DNA of 64,000 nucleotides from Montifringilla adamsi (Eukaryota > Chordata > Aves > Passeriformes > Passeridae): positions 7,565,916 to 7,629,915 of the forward strand of contig JAGGNK010003335.1 of assembly GCA_017590115.1 (NCBI GenBank), given 5' to 3'. Positions 1-15,000 of the stretch are shown piece by piece (position 1 is the first letter of the stretch; every line of letters begins with the position of its first letter). The notes under the pieces were generated by a model. That model saw only the letters and a program-made list of their open reading frames with translations. It ran no database searches and was not told the DNA's origin. The position numbers and the translations under genes are program-made.

Positions 1-3000
1 GTGCTCCTTGGCATCTCTTGTAATGTCTCCCAAGTTTGACAGCAGAAATGGTGCAGTTCAGTCCTACAGTACTTTTCAAAGTACAGATGGGCCAAGCACA
101 GATGGCTGAATTGAATCCTGTGCAGCCTCTTGCTTAAACAAATATAGAATAATTTCCCTGACACTGCTGGGGTGTTTTTCAGATTTACATTGAACTAAAT
201 CATGCCATGAATTTTTGATTTTCTCTTTATCATACTCCATCCCAATTAGTGGGTTTTCTTTCTGACACAATGCCAAATTGTTATATTCATCTTCATATCC
301 TTTGCAAGATACATTTTATGCATCTGGAAGGGTTTATACAGTTCTGTATTTTATAGACCTTCCTTTTAACAATTTCCTTGCTTAGCTAATAAAGTAGTCA
401 GATATTTGCTATGCCCATTTCATGTAAAAAGAATAAAAATATGGTTTCTAAGCAAAAAGTTTACAACCTACATAAAGCAAAGGGAAGGAACAACACCAGC
501 ACTGCTAATTAAAAATGTGCCAGCACAGGTCAGCAGTATGTGCAGTCTTTCAGGCAGTGCCTCAGACAAGAATTGTCATGTATTTGTCTGAGTTTTTTGT
601 AGGCATCATGTTAAAGTTGAGTTTCAGAAGTCTCTGAACATGAATTTGCAGGTGTTTACAGAGAGTTTCTGACAGGTGTGACAAGAAAAGATGAAGATAC
701 TCGTTTCAAAATTTAGCACCTGGGTAATAAAGGCTGTCATCGTTAACAGAGAGAAGTCAGGGATGGCTCAGTAGAGGTGTGATCAGAAGTGAAATGTAAA
801 GGGTCTCAAAACTGAGACTTACAGCTCATCTGCTCTGTGTGGGGACTGGGAGAGCAGTGGGGAAACGCAGGGAGCAGAGATGGCATGGTCAGCATGAGGA
901 GCTGGGCTGTGCTATCTCTGCAAAATTGTCTTTGCAGAAGCATTTTGGAAAGGTATGAAGGGAAGATGGTGGGGCTCAGCAAGGCCAGAGGACAGGGCGT
1001 GAGAATAAGCAGGAGGAGAACTGATAAATTCACTTACCTGTGAGAATGGATTGGAAATTATGTTTTAAAGTATCATTTACTGACTTTGCACAACATTTAG
1101 GCAGAGATAAGCTTGAGACAGTCCCGGGAAAGGCTACAGCCCCACTAAAAGCAAACAGAAAAAGGGTGGGGGAAAATCTGCAGTGAAGGGTTTTGAACAT
1201 TTTGAACACTAGAGAGGAGCAATGAGGAGCTCAGTTCTGCCTGTGGGGACTGTAAGCTGACCAACGGGCATTTTTGAGGTGTAGGAAATTTAGACTGAAA
1301 TTTCAGTTTTATGGGAAGTCAATCCATCCATCTTTCATGTGTGTGCTTTGGAAACTGAACTGAGTTTGTGTTTGTGGAGAGCAAAAGGAGGGTGGGAACA
1401 GAGGACTTCTCCCAGATTGCTGCAGAGAACAGAAATGGCACCTGCAAGAAGACAGGCAGAAAGATGTAGGAGCAGAAACCTGGCAGAACAAGATTCTTGA
1501 GGAAACTGCACTGAAGATAGCTGAGAGTTGGAGAAATGGAGGAAGAGGGGCTAGCATTGACATTGGACATGGTCACTTTGGAATGGGTGAGTCTGTCTCT
1601 ACTGGTGTGCAGAGAGTGGATGCTGAGCTGGGAAGAAATTCTGGTGGTGCTTTGGAGCAGGACCCAAGGCACCAGACAGAGAGTTGAGTGAGTTCCCAAA
1701 CGATGGGGAGGTCACTGGGATTTATGGTAGAACTGTAGTAAGTAAAGAAGAATGATTGCAACATTCTTAAAGTGAGAAGTCACTTTACCTATTCCTGTAC
1801 TTGAGAGCTTTTATTCAACAGTTTCACAAACATATTCTAGTGGCAGGGACAATGCCATAGCTGTAGCATTTGCCCAGACAATACCAGTATAACAAAAGAT
1901 ACATTTTTTTTTAATTTAGTAAAATATACCAAGATGTTTGAAAGTAAACTGATGGTGAGAGCAAGAGGAGAGAAAAGTGGGTGTCATTTTCATTTTCTAA
2001 ACAAGCAGAATAATGATCTTTAGAATTCAACACAGCAGCTATTGAATTTTTCATTCTGAGATAACATAAAAGATACAGATATACAACAAACACAATTCCT
2101 ACAAAAGCAACTAGGTGAAAAAGGCTCAGTGAGATGTGGATAACTGAATTTCCTCTGACAGAAAAGTGATTGGCAGATCAATAGCCAAAAAAATCCTGCT
2201 CTTGAGAAATCTGTGAATATTCACCTACAACTCTATTGCAGATCACAGTTCATTTCTGTGAGTCCTTCCCCCATTATAGGAGGTAAAGAATGAATTTATT
2301 AATCTTTGTTGACCTATTGACCTCTACATTTATGTCCAAGAATACAGATTTACTTTTGAAAATCCCCAGTTACTGTGCATGCATACGTATTCCATCATGC
2401 TGTATATACAGTGTAACATATGGAGAATTGATGTGGATCCTTTTACTATTAGAGAGGGTACTGAAAGGGGAAAACAATCAGTTCTTGTTCAAAAGCAGTC
2501 AGCTCAGGAACTGGGCAGCCAATTTGTAAGCTGTGAGACACTGTCAGATGTAAGGTTTCCCTCCATGACCCTGCCAAACCTCCTCTGCTCCCCACTCTCC
2601 TTGTGCCCTGATGTCAGGTCATATTCCACATCTCTCACCTAAAGGAAATAAAAAAAAAAAAAAAGGTCTTTTATTGGGCTTTTGCTGGCTGGCTCAGAGG
2701 CTGGTACAGGCTACCCTGGCACTGAACTTCCTCACCACTAAGCACTTAATTGCCACAAGTTGTGCTCCTGCACACTTATATCCGTGTCCTGTCACCTCCA
2801 CCTCTGCGGGATCTTCAAGAATTCCTTTAGACTGATATTTTGTGCTGCTCCCTTGTGACTGCTGGCTGTAAATACACCAGTGCCTGAGTTCTGCCTCCTG
2901 GCTTTCCCACTCACCATTCCTCTGACACAGGAAAATATATAGACTTGTTTTCATGAAATGTGGGTGCTTGAGACTTTTTTTAATTACAGCTGAATTCTGT

Positions 3001-6000
3001 TACACAGTAAAAAGGCCTTGTAGGCTGAGTTAACATTTTCACTTTATAATTTTGACAGTGCAATATAGTACAATTGAATTAATCAGTTTTTCCTGAGTTT
3101 CTGTTACAGAGATTTTGAGGGTCTCAGTTAAATCATCCTATTTGGAGACTGATTACTAGGGAGGGAATGTATCATTCTGGTTTTAAATTATCTTTCTGGG
3201 AACAGATTTTAATCTTTCCTTCTTTTTTTTCTATGGAGTCCCGTGGATGTATTCAACTCTGTGTTTTCATAATATTTCCTATTTTGGTCTGTTTAATGAA
3301 GCATGTCAAACATTCCTCACTTTTTGCACTTCAGAAATCTGTAGGAGTTTCCTGCTATCTTTTCCTGCTATTTTTCAGAAAGAAGGATTAAGGATTTGCG
3401 TTACTTTTTTATTTTTTTCAAAAAGCATAGAGTCTTTCATGCATGAGAAGTTGTTTTCTATGCTTCTCTAGCATTGATCATTATGGGTTACTGAAAGAAA
3501 CCAACTTTTCAGCTATGCAGTGCTGGGATTTAGAAGTCTGGCAAAGGGTCAGATCTCTGAGGGACCAGTCTGGTGGGACAGGCTGTGCTCAGAACTGCTT
3601 GCTTTCTAATGCAGCACAATGATGTTTCATTGCTGCTTTCTAGGAGTTAAATGGTCTTTTTGCTGAGTTCCCCATAAGGATTCTGGCCACGGGATCTGAA
3701 GCACACAGGGCATTTTTCTGCCAGCTCAGCCCCACCTCCTCGGTCCTCAGGAACAAGCAAGAGGTCAAGGCCATTTCTGTGCCTGCGACCAGCTGCTCTC
3801 TGCCCAGGGTGTGTGCAGGTACTCTGAATCAGGAGCATGAGCACCTGACATTAGGGCTTGGACTCTTTTACAAGAGCTGTTGAACTAGAATTTGGATGAT
3901 TTAATGCCTGACTTGGGGACAGCAAAGTAGTTATCCTGCTGAAGGTCACATTCGTTCACTCGAGTCGTGATGGATGTGAGAGTGTAAGACAGCTCAGGGG
4001 AAATCTTCTTTATTTTTATGAGACAGTCCAGGATCCCACCACACTTGTGGAATATATAGGTAAAGGGGTGGTGCAGGGTTCTTTTCCCCATATCTTCTTT
4101 AGTAGAAGGTAGAAAGGATCTATACACCATATTAAGAAATCCAAGGTGTGTTCAACCTGGAGAACTGCAAACTCTGCTTTCTTTGGCACTGTGTGAAAAA
4201 GGGACAAGAAGGAAAGAGAAAAGAAAGAGAAGTCTTTAATTCCTGTCTGTGACACTACCTAGACAAGTACTTTCCAGATTAGGTATCAAACTGTCAACAA
4301 CCACACTCAGTTGTGGTCTGCCCCTTCGTATGCAGTTTTGGTGGAACTTTCACATTTTCTCTGTAGAACTGGTTATGTAACAGGACACTTGCTTTCTTAT
4401 CTCTCTCCACAAACTATTGCTTTTCCATCAAACCAACAACAGCAAAGGTTAGGATTTATGCAGTAACATTAGGTGGGAGTGCAAAGGGGGGGATAGAATA
4501 GAAGCTGGAAGACAGCCATGAGCCAAGGCCAGCTCTCTCCTTTCTTCTTGCAATATGTCACTTGTCCATGAAGGAGCATTAACGTCTCTGTGTGTACCAT
4601 CTCTGTACACACTCTTGGGAATGTGTAATGTTGCTCTTAGTAACAACATTCCATTATTTTCCATCTCACAGTTGTCAATAAATCATCTGTTAAACGAATC
4701 AGGCCTTGTGAACTTGTACTGGCAGGATTGATTTTTGCATGATGTTTCTTTAGGAAATGAATTAAGCCTTAGAAAGAAAAATGTGTGCACAGTGGCAGAG
4801 CATGCTTTCACAGAGAGAGTATTTATGATGAATAGAAGGAAAATAGAGTACACATGCTTCAAAAAGCACATTCTTGTAATGATGCTCAGTACTAATATGA
4901 TCTGAAGTAAAGATGGTAAGATCAGAAGCTTTCAATGCAGAAAGATTACCATTTCCTTTGAAAGCATTCTTTACTGCAAAATCCTGAGATACTTTTAGAT
5001 ATACATTGAGTTCTTGCATTGTAATTTACCTAAATCCTTTTTTTTTTGGCTTTCCTCTGTATCTGTCAAAATAATTGGGCTTTCAGCAGTGCTTTTTACA
5101 GAGAGAGAGAGAGGGTATGAATCCAGGAGTGATCTTTTCTCTTTACTGCCTGCCTTTAGTAGCTGAAGGAGGAAGATCCTCTTGCATTATTACTTGCATG
5201 GAGGCAGTTCTGCAAGTCTGTGAGCAAGAGTGAATGTGTGTCCCCTCCTCCTGTTGGAACACAGATATTTAAATCCAGTCTCCTGTTGCTGTCAGGGAAG
5301 GTTTCAGAAAGACCCAAAAAAAAATTCCCAATGACTTCTCCAAGATTTTCTTAACATTAGAAGTGCATTTCTAAGATCAGTCATAGCAAGGGTAGTAGGG
5401 AATTATTTTTGATCCTTAGCACTGAGACACACATAGAACAGCCTGCAGTAATTAGCTCACAATGAAATGATGTGACTTTGTTGCCTTTGTGGGATGACTG
5501 CTTTTCCTGACAGTGGCAGGGATAATAAATGGTGCACTAAAGTCCTGACATCTGCAGATACTTCAGTGTCCAGGAAGTTGTGGCAAAATGGGGAAAGTGC
5601 ATTGCAGCTCCATTGTGAATTAAAAATTTAAAAAATGGAAAGTATGGAATTTGAAATTATATCCCTGCATCCTTAAGGAGCACCAAAGGAATAGTGAAAT
5701 CTAAAAGACATAAGGCAACTTCTGGAGCAAAACTAAATAATACATTCTAAAATTCTTTCATTGTGTGATACCCAGAGCTTTCAGCTACCCATGTAAATTC
5801 AGAACCTTGGAAAATCAGATGCAGGCCCATAGTCTCATTTGACTAATATGGTCTACATGTACTCAAATCTGGGATTTGAACTGGACATCCTGATACAAAA
5901 TCTAGGCAAAACACTGTTTTCACTAAAGGATGACTTCCTGCAGACAGCTCTGAGCAGTGTTAGAGAAACCAGCACAGCCTCGGAGTTCCCAGTTTCAGAG

Positions 6001-9000
6001 CTGCCGCTGGAAAGCTGCTGATGTTTGCACAGTGGGCAGCCTTATCCTGCGCTCCAAATCCTCAGTCTTCCTGGATGCCTGGCTGGACCTTTTACAAAAT
6101 CTTCTAATTGCAAACACTTTGAGGACATTGATCCACAGGCACTCTGTGGATCACTCAGAGTAATTAAATAATTACTCTGAAGAGCGCGTGTGTGGCCTGG
6201 CAGGGGAGGGGGCTGGAAGAACCCACCCAGATCTCCATTCAGACCCCTGCTGCTGCCCCCTCCCAGAACATTTCTCTTTTCTCACTCATTCTTTAAGCAG
6301 GTACAATCCAGGAATTTAATCTTCTTCAGAATGACCAAATTTTAAATTAGATTCAGATTATTTTGACTTGGTTTAACCCATCAGCAAGTCAGCATCTAGG
6401 CCTGGGAAAGGGGAGGTCTCCATTCTAGGCAGTCTTTTCTCCTATTCTTTGCATTTTTTTGCTCCCAGACCTGCCTGTGCTTTGGGGAGATGATAATAAT
6501 TGCATGTACAATAGCTTACAACTGCCCTACAATACACCCTGTCAGCCTGGCCACTTTCAAAGCTTTTTCAGCCACAAATGTGTCATTTTTTTCACAAAAC
6601 AAATTCCTTTCACACAAGCCATTTTTATATTTTTTTGGAATTGCACAGCTTATGGTTTTCAAAATGCCACAGGATGGTTTTGATCTCACTTGCTGCTTTT
6701 CTATTATTTTGGATGTTAAATATTTTAATAGTGCAAATGTTTTTCAAAATTGGGACATTTTCAATAAACCATATCCTTGAATACACAAAACCTGCCTCTA
6801 AAAGACTTTAAAAATAGACAAATGTGCATCAAGAGCTGAGAAAATTGACATTTCTTTAAATGGTTCTTCAAAACATGCATTAGTAGGAGATCTTTGCAGC
6901 TACATTCCATACTTTTTGAAGTTATTGATTTCCACAGCTTCTAAGTGCCATGTGCTCATTAGTAAGCCCATCTCATATTTTTGTTTATTCTGTTAAATGA
7001 AGTTTTGTAGTTACATGAGATAATACATGTTACAGTAGGCAAATAACAGGGAGTATTTTGAGCCTTTTTTATCTACAGCCCTCTCTGACACTCAGCTCAT
7101 CTTAGCTATCCTCTTTTTAATCCTGGAGAAGTTTGTTCTGTGCTTTAGCAGCTCTTTGGTCCAGAAACAGAGGCCAGAATGGTGTCAGTGACCACCTCAG
7201 CCAAAAGCACCAAAGTCTGTTAAAAATTGAGCCACTCCACCACTTTGCCAGGGCAGATTCAGGCAAGTTCCCAAGCACAGGTTCTGTGAGGGAGGAGGCG
7301 CTTATTCATTTCACCCCCAGCTGGGGTCCTGTCCTTTGGGGAGCTCCCACTGTCCCCCTGCTCACACCACGCGACAGAGTTGTCTGCCCAGAAGCCAGAG
7401 TGATGCTTGAGATGCACTTTCTTGTGCCCCTAATGAGAAGTGCATTCTAATGCCTTTGTTAATGGGATGCACTTGAGCGTGGATGAACCGTCCCAGACAA
7501 GTGTGTTTGCTCACACACTGATTGCTCCTGGTTCCTGTTAATGGCACTGCTCTGGTGTACGAATGGCTCCAATAAAATCCTAGTCAGGTCATAAATCCCT
7601 GCAAATTTGGTTCCCAATATTCAGGACTATTGTGTTTCCTTATGGTGATTTCTGTTCCGTTTGTTTGTTCCATGCTGCCCCGAGTGCTGGGTCACAGCGC
7701 TGCATTTCCTCATGGTGTTTGTGCATCTCTGCCTTTGCAAGGTGCTGTAGTGCATGGGTAGTTCTGATTTCCTGCCAGGGGATCTTTGCAATCCACAGGG
7801 GAACTATGTTGTCTCATTTGCACTTTCTTATTGAATTTCAATCAGGTTTCCCAACAATTTACTGGAGGAATTCCTGTGGGAAACCTTCAAGTGGTCCTAG
7901 CCACATGCTGTCCAACAACTCCTCATTTTCTCTTCTAGGGTTGTCTGTGTTTTCTCATTTAAGAATAATTCACCACATGACAACATTTTACATTAATGAA
8001 GCCCTGGTGGTATCAGATGTGATGACATTCTGTAGGGAACAGAGAAAATAAGCACAGGGATAGACTCAGTATAAAGTAAAAATCAGCTGATGTGCAAAAA
8101 AGTTAATGAGGGGGAAAACCAGCTTCTGCTGGCATATGCTGACTCACGAGTATCTCTCTCTCCATCCTGCTCAAGCACAGGCAAATTGGATTTATATGTC
8201 GCTTTCCAAGGGTCCCTCAGGAAGGGAGTGAGGACTGTGGGATCCAGTAAAAATTAAGTGAATCTACTCAATTGTTTCCCCCTTTTTTCTGTCTGATACA
8301 GCACCAGTTCCTGGAAGAAGGAGTCTTTCCAATCAGTTCCTGGATCCCTTTGCAGGTTTTAGGCAGTATCCGGTATCCTGGCAGGGATTCTGGGAAGAAT
8401 TTGGGGTGAGGTTTTTTCCTGTGAGAAAGCAGCTCAGTCCCAGCTCGCTGTCACTCTGGAATGCCCTGTGCTAGATCCACTGAGGCTGCACAGTGAGAGT
8501 CCTGCTTCTGTCTTTCTGTACAATATTCTGCAGTTTGTTTCTTCAGGTAGAGCAATGATCATTACTGTGAGGGTGAAGAGCCCAAACATTGCCCCCGAAC
8601 AAACATACCCAGCACACATTAGCATTTGGATCTTGCTGCCCATAAAAATAATAGCTTTTCACACTAAGGCAAACAAAAAACCCCCAATGACCAACTGGGA
8701 GCGCCTTAATTTTAAATTTGAACAAACTTAAAGAGAGGGAGTAGTGTCAGAAGAACAGAATTGTGTAAAAGTAATTTTATCCTGTGAACCACCTTCATGT
8801 GTTTTAAAAAATGGTTATCAAATAATAATGAATATCTCTCTTTACTGACGCTTTACAAAAATTATCTACTGCCATTGGGTTTTCTCCTAATTCAGTTTAT
8901 GTCTATCTGTGATTGCACAAGGAACTGTAAAAATTAGAGGTCTTTTACAGCTCATTTCATATATAGTAATATTTTCAACTTCTTTTTGAGAAGTGGTGCA

Positions 9001-12000
9001 TGGGTTTATGCTTCGACATAGGCATTCTGTGAAACCGCCCTGTGTTTTCACTTTTTTCCCCTATATATAGTCTTTTCATTTTTATTCTTGGCTGTTGCTT
9101 TCCCAATCCAGTTGGACATAAATAGATCTGCCCATTTCTTCTCAAATACTTTCAAATTACTAATTTTACTTCCTGAATTTTACTCTTTCCAGCTCAAAGC
9201 CATTTTCTTTATGGAAAGTAGCAGCTGCCCTTAACATCACCAGCTCAAGTTATTTCCAACTACTGTAACTCAGAACATTTTTACTGAGGATCAGAATCTA
9301 AAATTTCTCTTTGTTCAGCGAGTGAAGCAAAACAGCCTCCTGGATGTGAAGTTCAGCAGGTTGTCTCTAACATTTTCAGCTGTGGCTTTGGAAGGTCTGT
9401 GGGAAACAATTCCATTTAAAGTCCAAATATACACACCTCTAGTGTAGCCTCTTTGTCTAAAAACAACTGTCCCACAATTCCTTCATTTTAACCACAGTGA
9501 GTTTTATTTCTACTCTTAATTATTCTTCCAGCTTTGCTTATTTGTTATTCCCAATGCCTTAGAGTGCAATATCTGCTGAGCTGTCAGCAGCAAAGTCAAG
9601 TATCTGTGAAAACCTCCCGTGGGCTGTGAGCTGTGTGTTTACTTTAAACACTGCTTTAATCTCAGAGCAGCGGTCAGTTTTTCTAAGAACTCAGCCCTCT
9701 TGCCAAATTGGCCAGTGCTGGGCAGGCCGTGGCTAAAGCCAGCTGGAGTCTGTTCTCTGAGATCTGCTGGGGACATCTGGCCAGAGCAGTGAGAAAAACA
9801 GAGAGGGAGAGAGGGAGGGAAGAAGCAAGGCAAGAAGGGAGATGATGACTCAATAAAGCCTTTTTTATCCAGAGTGCTGCATGAACTGTTGGAAATGTTC
9901 ACTCAGTCGGACATTTTTATTTACTCTGCTTTAGTTTTCAATTGATGGAACTCTATTCCACCTTTCAGGTGTTATGACAGAATTGAATGAGGGCATTAGA
10001 GTGAGCTAGCAAATGAATTTTGGGAGGCTAAGAACCATGCAGGAGATAACATTTTAAATAGTACCTGACATGGCCAGAATGTCACAAGGGATGTTACTCC
10101 CACAAGCTTCCTGCTTGGCTCTGAAAGTCTCCCACCATCATTATAGTTTGGATGTATTTAAAATAAAACTCCAGGCTTCTTAATCACCTGGCAAAGATGC
10201 ACTTTCCAGGGTTTCCACAGTTAATGTGAGCACAAAAGGAAGTAGCAGTAAGTACTAGGAAAGCAGATGTACACTTTGCCTCCAGCTTTGTAGCTCTCAA
10301 TCTGGGTTCACAGAGTTCTAGCTGAGCTTTGTGTTTTAAATGTGCCATTTTAAAGAAGCTCCAGATCAAAGCCTATTTCATCTTCCCAATAACTCAGCTG
10401 CTCCTGTAATCATCTCAAAGTCTGAACTGCAGGATCTTGGCATCTGCTGCTGTATATATAAGCAAGACAAGGCAAAACAAGTGACAGGAGGACCAGAGGT
10501 GGTTATCAGCACAGGGTCAACCCTGTGGAAGAATAGCCAGTGAGTGCCAAAAATGCAGTGAGACACATATATCCAAATATATCCAAACAGAGCTCTGTCA
10601 TGAAGTGTTGGTGGCTACAGGAGCTGTTCATTGATTGGACGAGCAAGGCACGTTTGGAATGCACTACCTTTCTTTATAGTAACAGCAAACAATCCATTCC
10701 TTTCTACTTCATAAAATTATTGGCATAATACTTCATTTTTTATTGTTATAAGAAGTTGCCTGAGGCCTCAATGAAAAGAGCAAATTAGAGCATTACTCCT
10801 TCCAACCACGAACAGTGAAATATTTGTGGAGGCCATTATTGCCAGCGTTGCATCACCAAAATATCACATATAAAACACTTGGGAGTCATCTGCAAGTCAC
10901 ACAGATGTGTGTATGTTTATCTGCATCTGTGTGGAGTTGGATTGGAAGTGGAAGGTTAGCACAGCCCTGAATTTATCTTGATACTTACTTTCAAAGCAGC
11001 TCCTGCAGCAGCAGTGTTTAGAGCACTATTCTGCATTTCTGGGAGCAGACCCACCCTGTTAGCCCAAAAAATGCTATAATTTTTTTAACTGCCTGTTTTA
11101 ATAATCAGCACACGTGTGGACACAATTATAGCAGGGTGAAATAAGATGCTGACTTACCTACAAGAAAATATAATGATGTTTGTCAGAGAAAGCATGGTTA
11201 AAATTGCTGCATTTTCTTTTTACAAAGCATGCAAAAATCAAAGATAATATCAAAATTACTACTTAGAACGAAAGATCTTCTGTCAACCTCCATGCTAAGG
11301 TACATTTATGTCAAAACTTTTTAAGAAGTGTTGCCACATTGTTTTTAAATATGTTTTACCATATAATTTTGTTGAGTTAGTCTTCAAAAATACAAAAAAT
11401 GAGAGTTTTTCCCTTCTGAATTGCTGGAATAATGTCTATCCTACTTCTAAGTGGAGGAATATATCACTATTGAGCAATGTCATTTAGGTTTATGCTATAT
11501 CACATTTTAATCAAAACTAAATGGACTTGTCCTCCAGGCTCACAGGACAAATGACTGCACAGTTTGTTACCACTCCCATGTGCTACCAGCAGAGCTGGTT
11601 TCTGCTTGTGAGCCAGGCAGCAGGCAGGGCTGGACTCCAATAATACATCCACTACCTCTTGGTGCTCAGGGAATAAGAAGCATCTCAGTCCATGGGCTCT
11701 CTTGCAAAGGTTTCTGTTTCTTATTTATGTTTTGTGGCTGGTCACCTCGACCACAAGCCATTGATTCTGCTCCATACAGCACATTTGCATCCTTAAGCAG
11801 GTTATTAAAAAGTAGTGTCATGTCCCCAAGTTGAAGATTTAATTTGCATGGGAAGAACACTAACTCAGTAACTAAATATGCATTTTTTAAAGCTCCAACT
11901 TTTTTTTTTTTTTCCTTTTTGTTACTTCTCTGCATTTACAGTTTCTTTCCTTCTACAGTACAGAAACAGTTGAAGCTGTTCCACCTCTCAGGGGTGCATC

Positions 12001-15000
12001 CCTTTGGCATTCAGGGCTCCTCAATCTCTACCTAAGAGACTACTTAGTATTATATAACAATAATATGAACCCAAAGAACCAGTCTTTCCACAAGTAATTG
12101 GTAGGAATGTAGTACTATTTGTAAGAATTATTGTTAGAATAAGAACAGTAGGAGCGAGAAGGCAACAGACAGATGCCAGAGAGATGACAGGAAAGTCAAA
12201 TGACACAAAACCTTTTGTACACGTTCTGTGAATCTGGTTGCATACTTTGCTTGTTGGGAGATAGTGTAACATACCACTGGAACTTGTTCCTGGACAATAT
12301 GGACTTCTTGTCAGCCACACAGTGCCAGAATATTCCAGCAGCAGGTGAGACACTAATATGATCCTGCAGGAATGGGCTTCCTAAGTATTAAGTTTTGTTT
12401 AGAATTCACTGCAGCAGGAGTTGTGAGGTTTGGAGGTTTTTATTTTGTTAGTGGATGAAGATTTTACAGTATTGCTTTGCTAGGCTGGAGTAGAAATGGG
12501 ATGTGATTCAGTATTGATTTAATCTTATACATCTACAGGTAAGTTCAGTTTTAATGTTGATTTCTATCACTAAGTACTATTGAAAGTCCCTATCTGAAAG
12601 AGTGAAATTAAATATTATACTGCTAATTTTCACCACCAATGTATATAGATTAGTATCTGTAGAGCTGCAAAAGTCCATAACAAAAGCAGACCCATAAAAG
12701 CCTGAGCCTTTACAGCATGCTAATGGCTTTCCATTAGGTCAGATTAATGCTTTCTGCTTGGTGAAAATAGGTATTTAGCAACAGTGCTTTCAGTTTGTGA
12801 GGAATAAATAACTGCTGGACCAAGTGCTTCACCCTGGGGAATAAATCTGCACTTTAGTTGCTTGTTAATAAATCACTTCTGCAGGATAATTTGTCACATC
12901 AGCAGATGCAGATCTGAGGATGTTGTTGAGTCCAGCAGCTCTCATACCTTCCCCCTGCATTCTCATTGCTGAGACTCAGAGAAGGGACAGGTTCTGCCTC
13001 TGCTCGAGGTCCCACTGCCACCCCAGGGCCAGGGACTGTGCTCGGGGTCAGGCTGGGCAGCTGCTCTTAGCCAGCCTGCCTCTGCATCCCTGGCTGGAGC
13101 AGCTGCCATCCCAGCCTGCTGCTCTCAGGGGAGCTGTGGGCTGTGAGCAGATCATCAAAGCCATCAGCAGGGAAGGATCCAGGAATTAATGTTGCAGGAG
13201 GGGCTGATGTCAGATGGCTGCTAAGGCTGAAGCTTTGTTGACATCAGTGAAATAGCAAGGGTAAAGAACTGTGGGTTGTCTTCTCTTTAAGAGGTGGAGG
13301 AGATGAGCCGAAGCCCAGGTCTCTTATCTGGGAGAAGACACACAGCAGTGAAAATGCCTATTTACATATGTTTGCACTTGGGTCTGTTTCACAGCACCAG
13401 AGCTTTAAATGGTTGCTGACAGTTGACTGGACAGATTCCAGTTGTGAGAGAGGGGCTGTGGAGAGTCTCCTCCCTTGGTGATTCTCTTCAGCCTGGATTT
13501 TTAAATCAGTGCTTCTAGTCATGTCAATATCCATATTGTTTGCAACCCCGGTGTTCTCTCCTTATAAATCTTCAAATAGCAAGAGACCCATTATCACATC
13601 CATTCCTCCTACAGCCCTGTTCTTCTTATCTGAGAAATGTGACTTGGAACATCTATTAATAGTGAAGAGGTACATTTGCACTGCATTTTTCATGAAGAGG
13701 GTTCTTAAAAATGCTTTATAACTTCTACTAATGTAAATTTATATGTAAGGATCTCAGATGAGGGGCTCCTCCAAGCTAATTGTTTGATATATAACTAATG
13801 GGCCCTACCACCAGAAATAAAATATTGAGTGCTCTGGTTCCTGGATGCCTGAGCACTGATTTTGTCTGTATGAAACTTCTGCCCTCTGAACATCAATCCA
13901 CTTTGAAGTGTCCCAGATGTGCCCCAAACCAAACAAATTCAGAATGATTATATGCCTCTGATAATGTTCAAATGAAATAAATAAAAATGGAGTGAAGTTC
14001 CATTGGGTAGAAAGTCAGGATGTTTTTAACCAGACATGGTAGCATTAAAATAAAATTTAATGCAAGAAATGTAAAATAAAAGGATACTTCCTCTGTTTTA
14101 ATGTGTGGGAGAAAGTAAGACTGAGGGCATTAAATACTTGAATAGAAATTTAACTGAACTTTGCATTAAATTTTTGAAGTCTTGTCCAGAAATTTATTAT
14201 TCACTCCATATTAATAACAAAGTTGCTCCTGTTTGACTCATGAAACAGTATTTATTCTAGTGAAGAAAGACTGCAATCCTAAGAGAGAACCTCAACCTCG
14301 TACTCACTCTGGAATCATCCTTAAGCAGCATACCTAAGGAGTATCTCAATTATTCACAGGAAAACTATCCAGAATGCAGAAAACTCCAGTTCTGGGCTTG
14401 CTGTCAATCATGCCTCAGATCAAATTCCAAAGGAAATCTGCAGGGTTTGTGGTCAGCAAAAACAAAAGCAATAAATTCACCCAGGGTTCACTCTCAAACG
14501 CTGCCCTCAAAAAAGCTGTTCCTCAACATGGCTGAAGTTACAAACATGGAAAAAACTGTAACAGCTTCATTACAAATGGCATTTTACAGACCCTGACATG
14601 TTTGATTGGCTCAATTATAGAGACAAGTTGTTCCAAGTCTGATTTGCCATTAATTACTTCTGTTTACCATTAATTAATTACTTCTGTCCCACCTATGCTG
14701 TGCATTCAATCCTGGTTTGTATTGCAATTTAAAAGCATGGATTCCAATTGCCCCAGTCAATGCAGTTTACACCAAATGACCACTTTGTGAGATTTATTTC
14801 AGAGACTTTATTTGGGCCTGGGGAGGGCATCCTTCAGGGTGCTGAGGCAGGGGGACAGAGGGTGTGTGCTCCTTGTTCCTGCCCTCCATACAGGGTGAGT
14901 TTGGGAGCAAATCCAGTGTCCCCAAAAGCATTTGGCTTCCTTTGGGTTGCTGGGGTGTCTGGAGTTGCCTTGGTGTTCGGAAGTACACAAATCTGAGTCA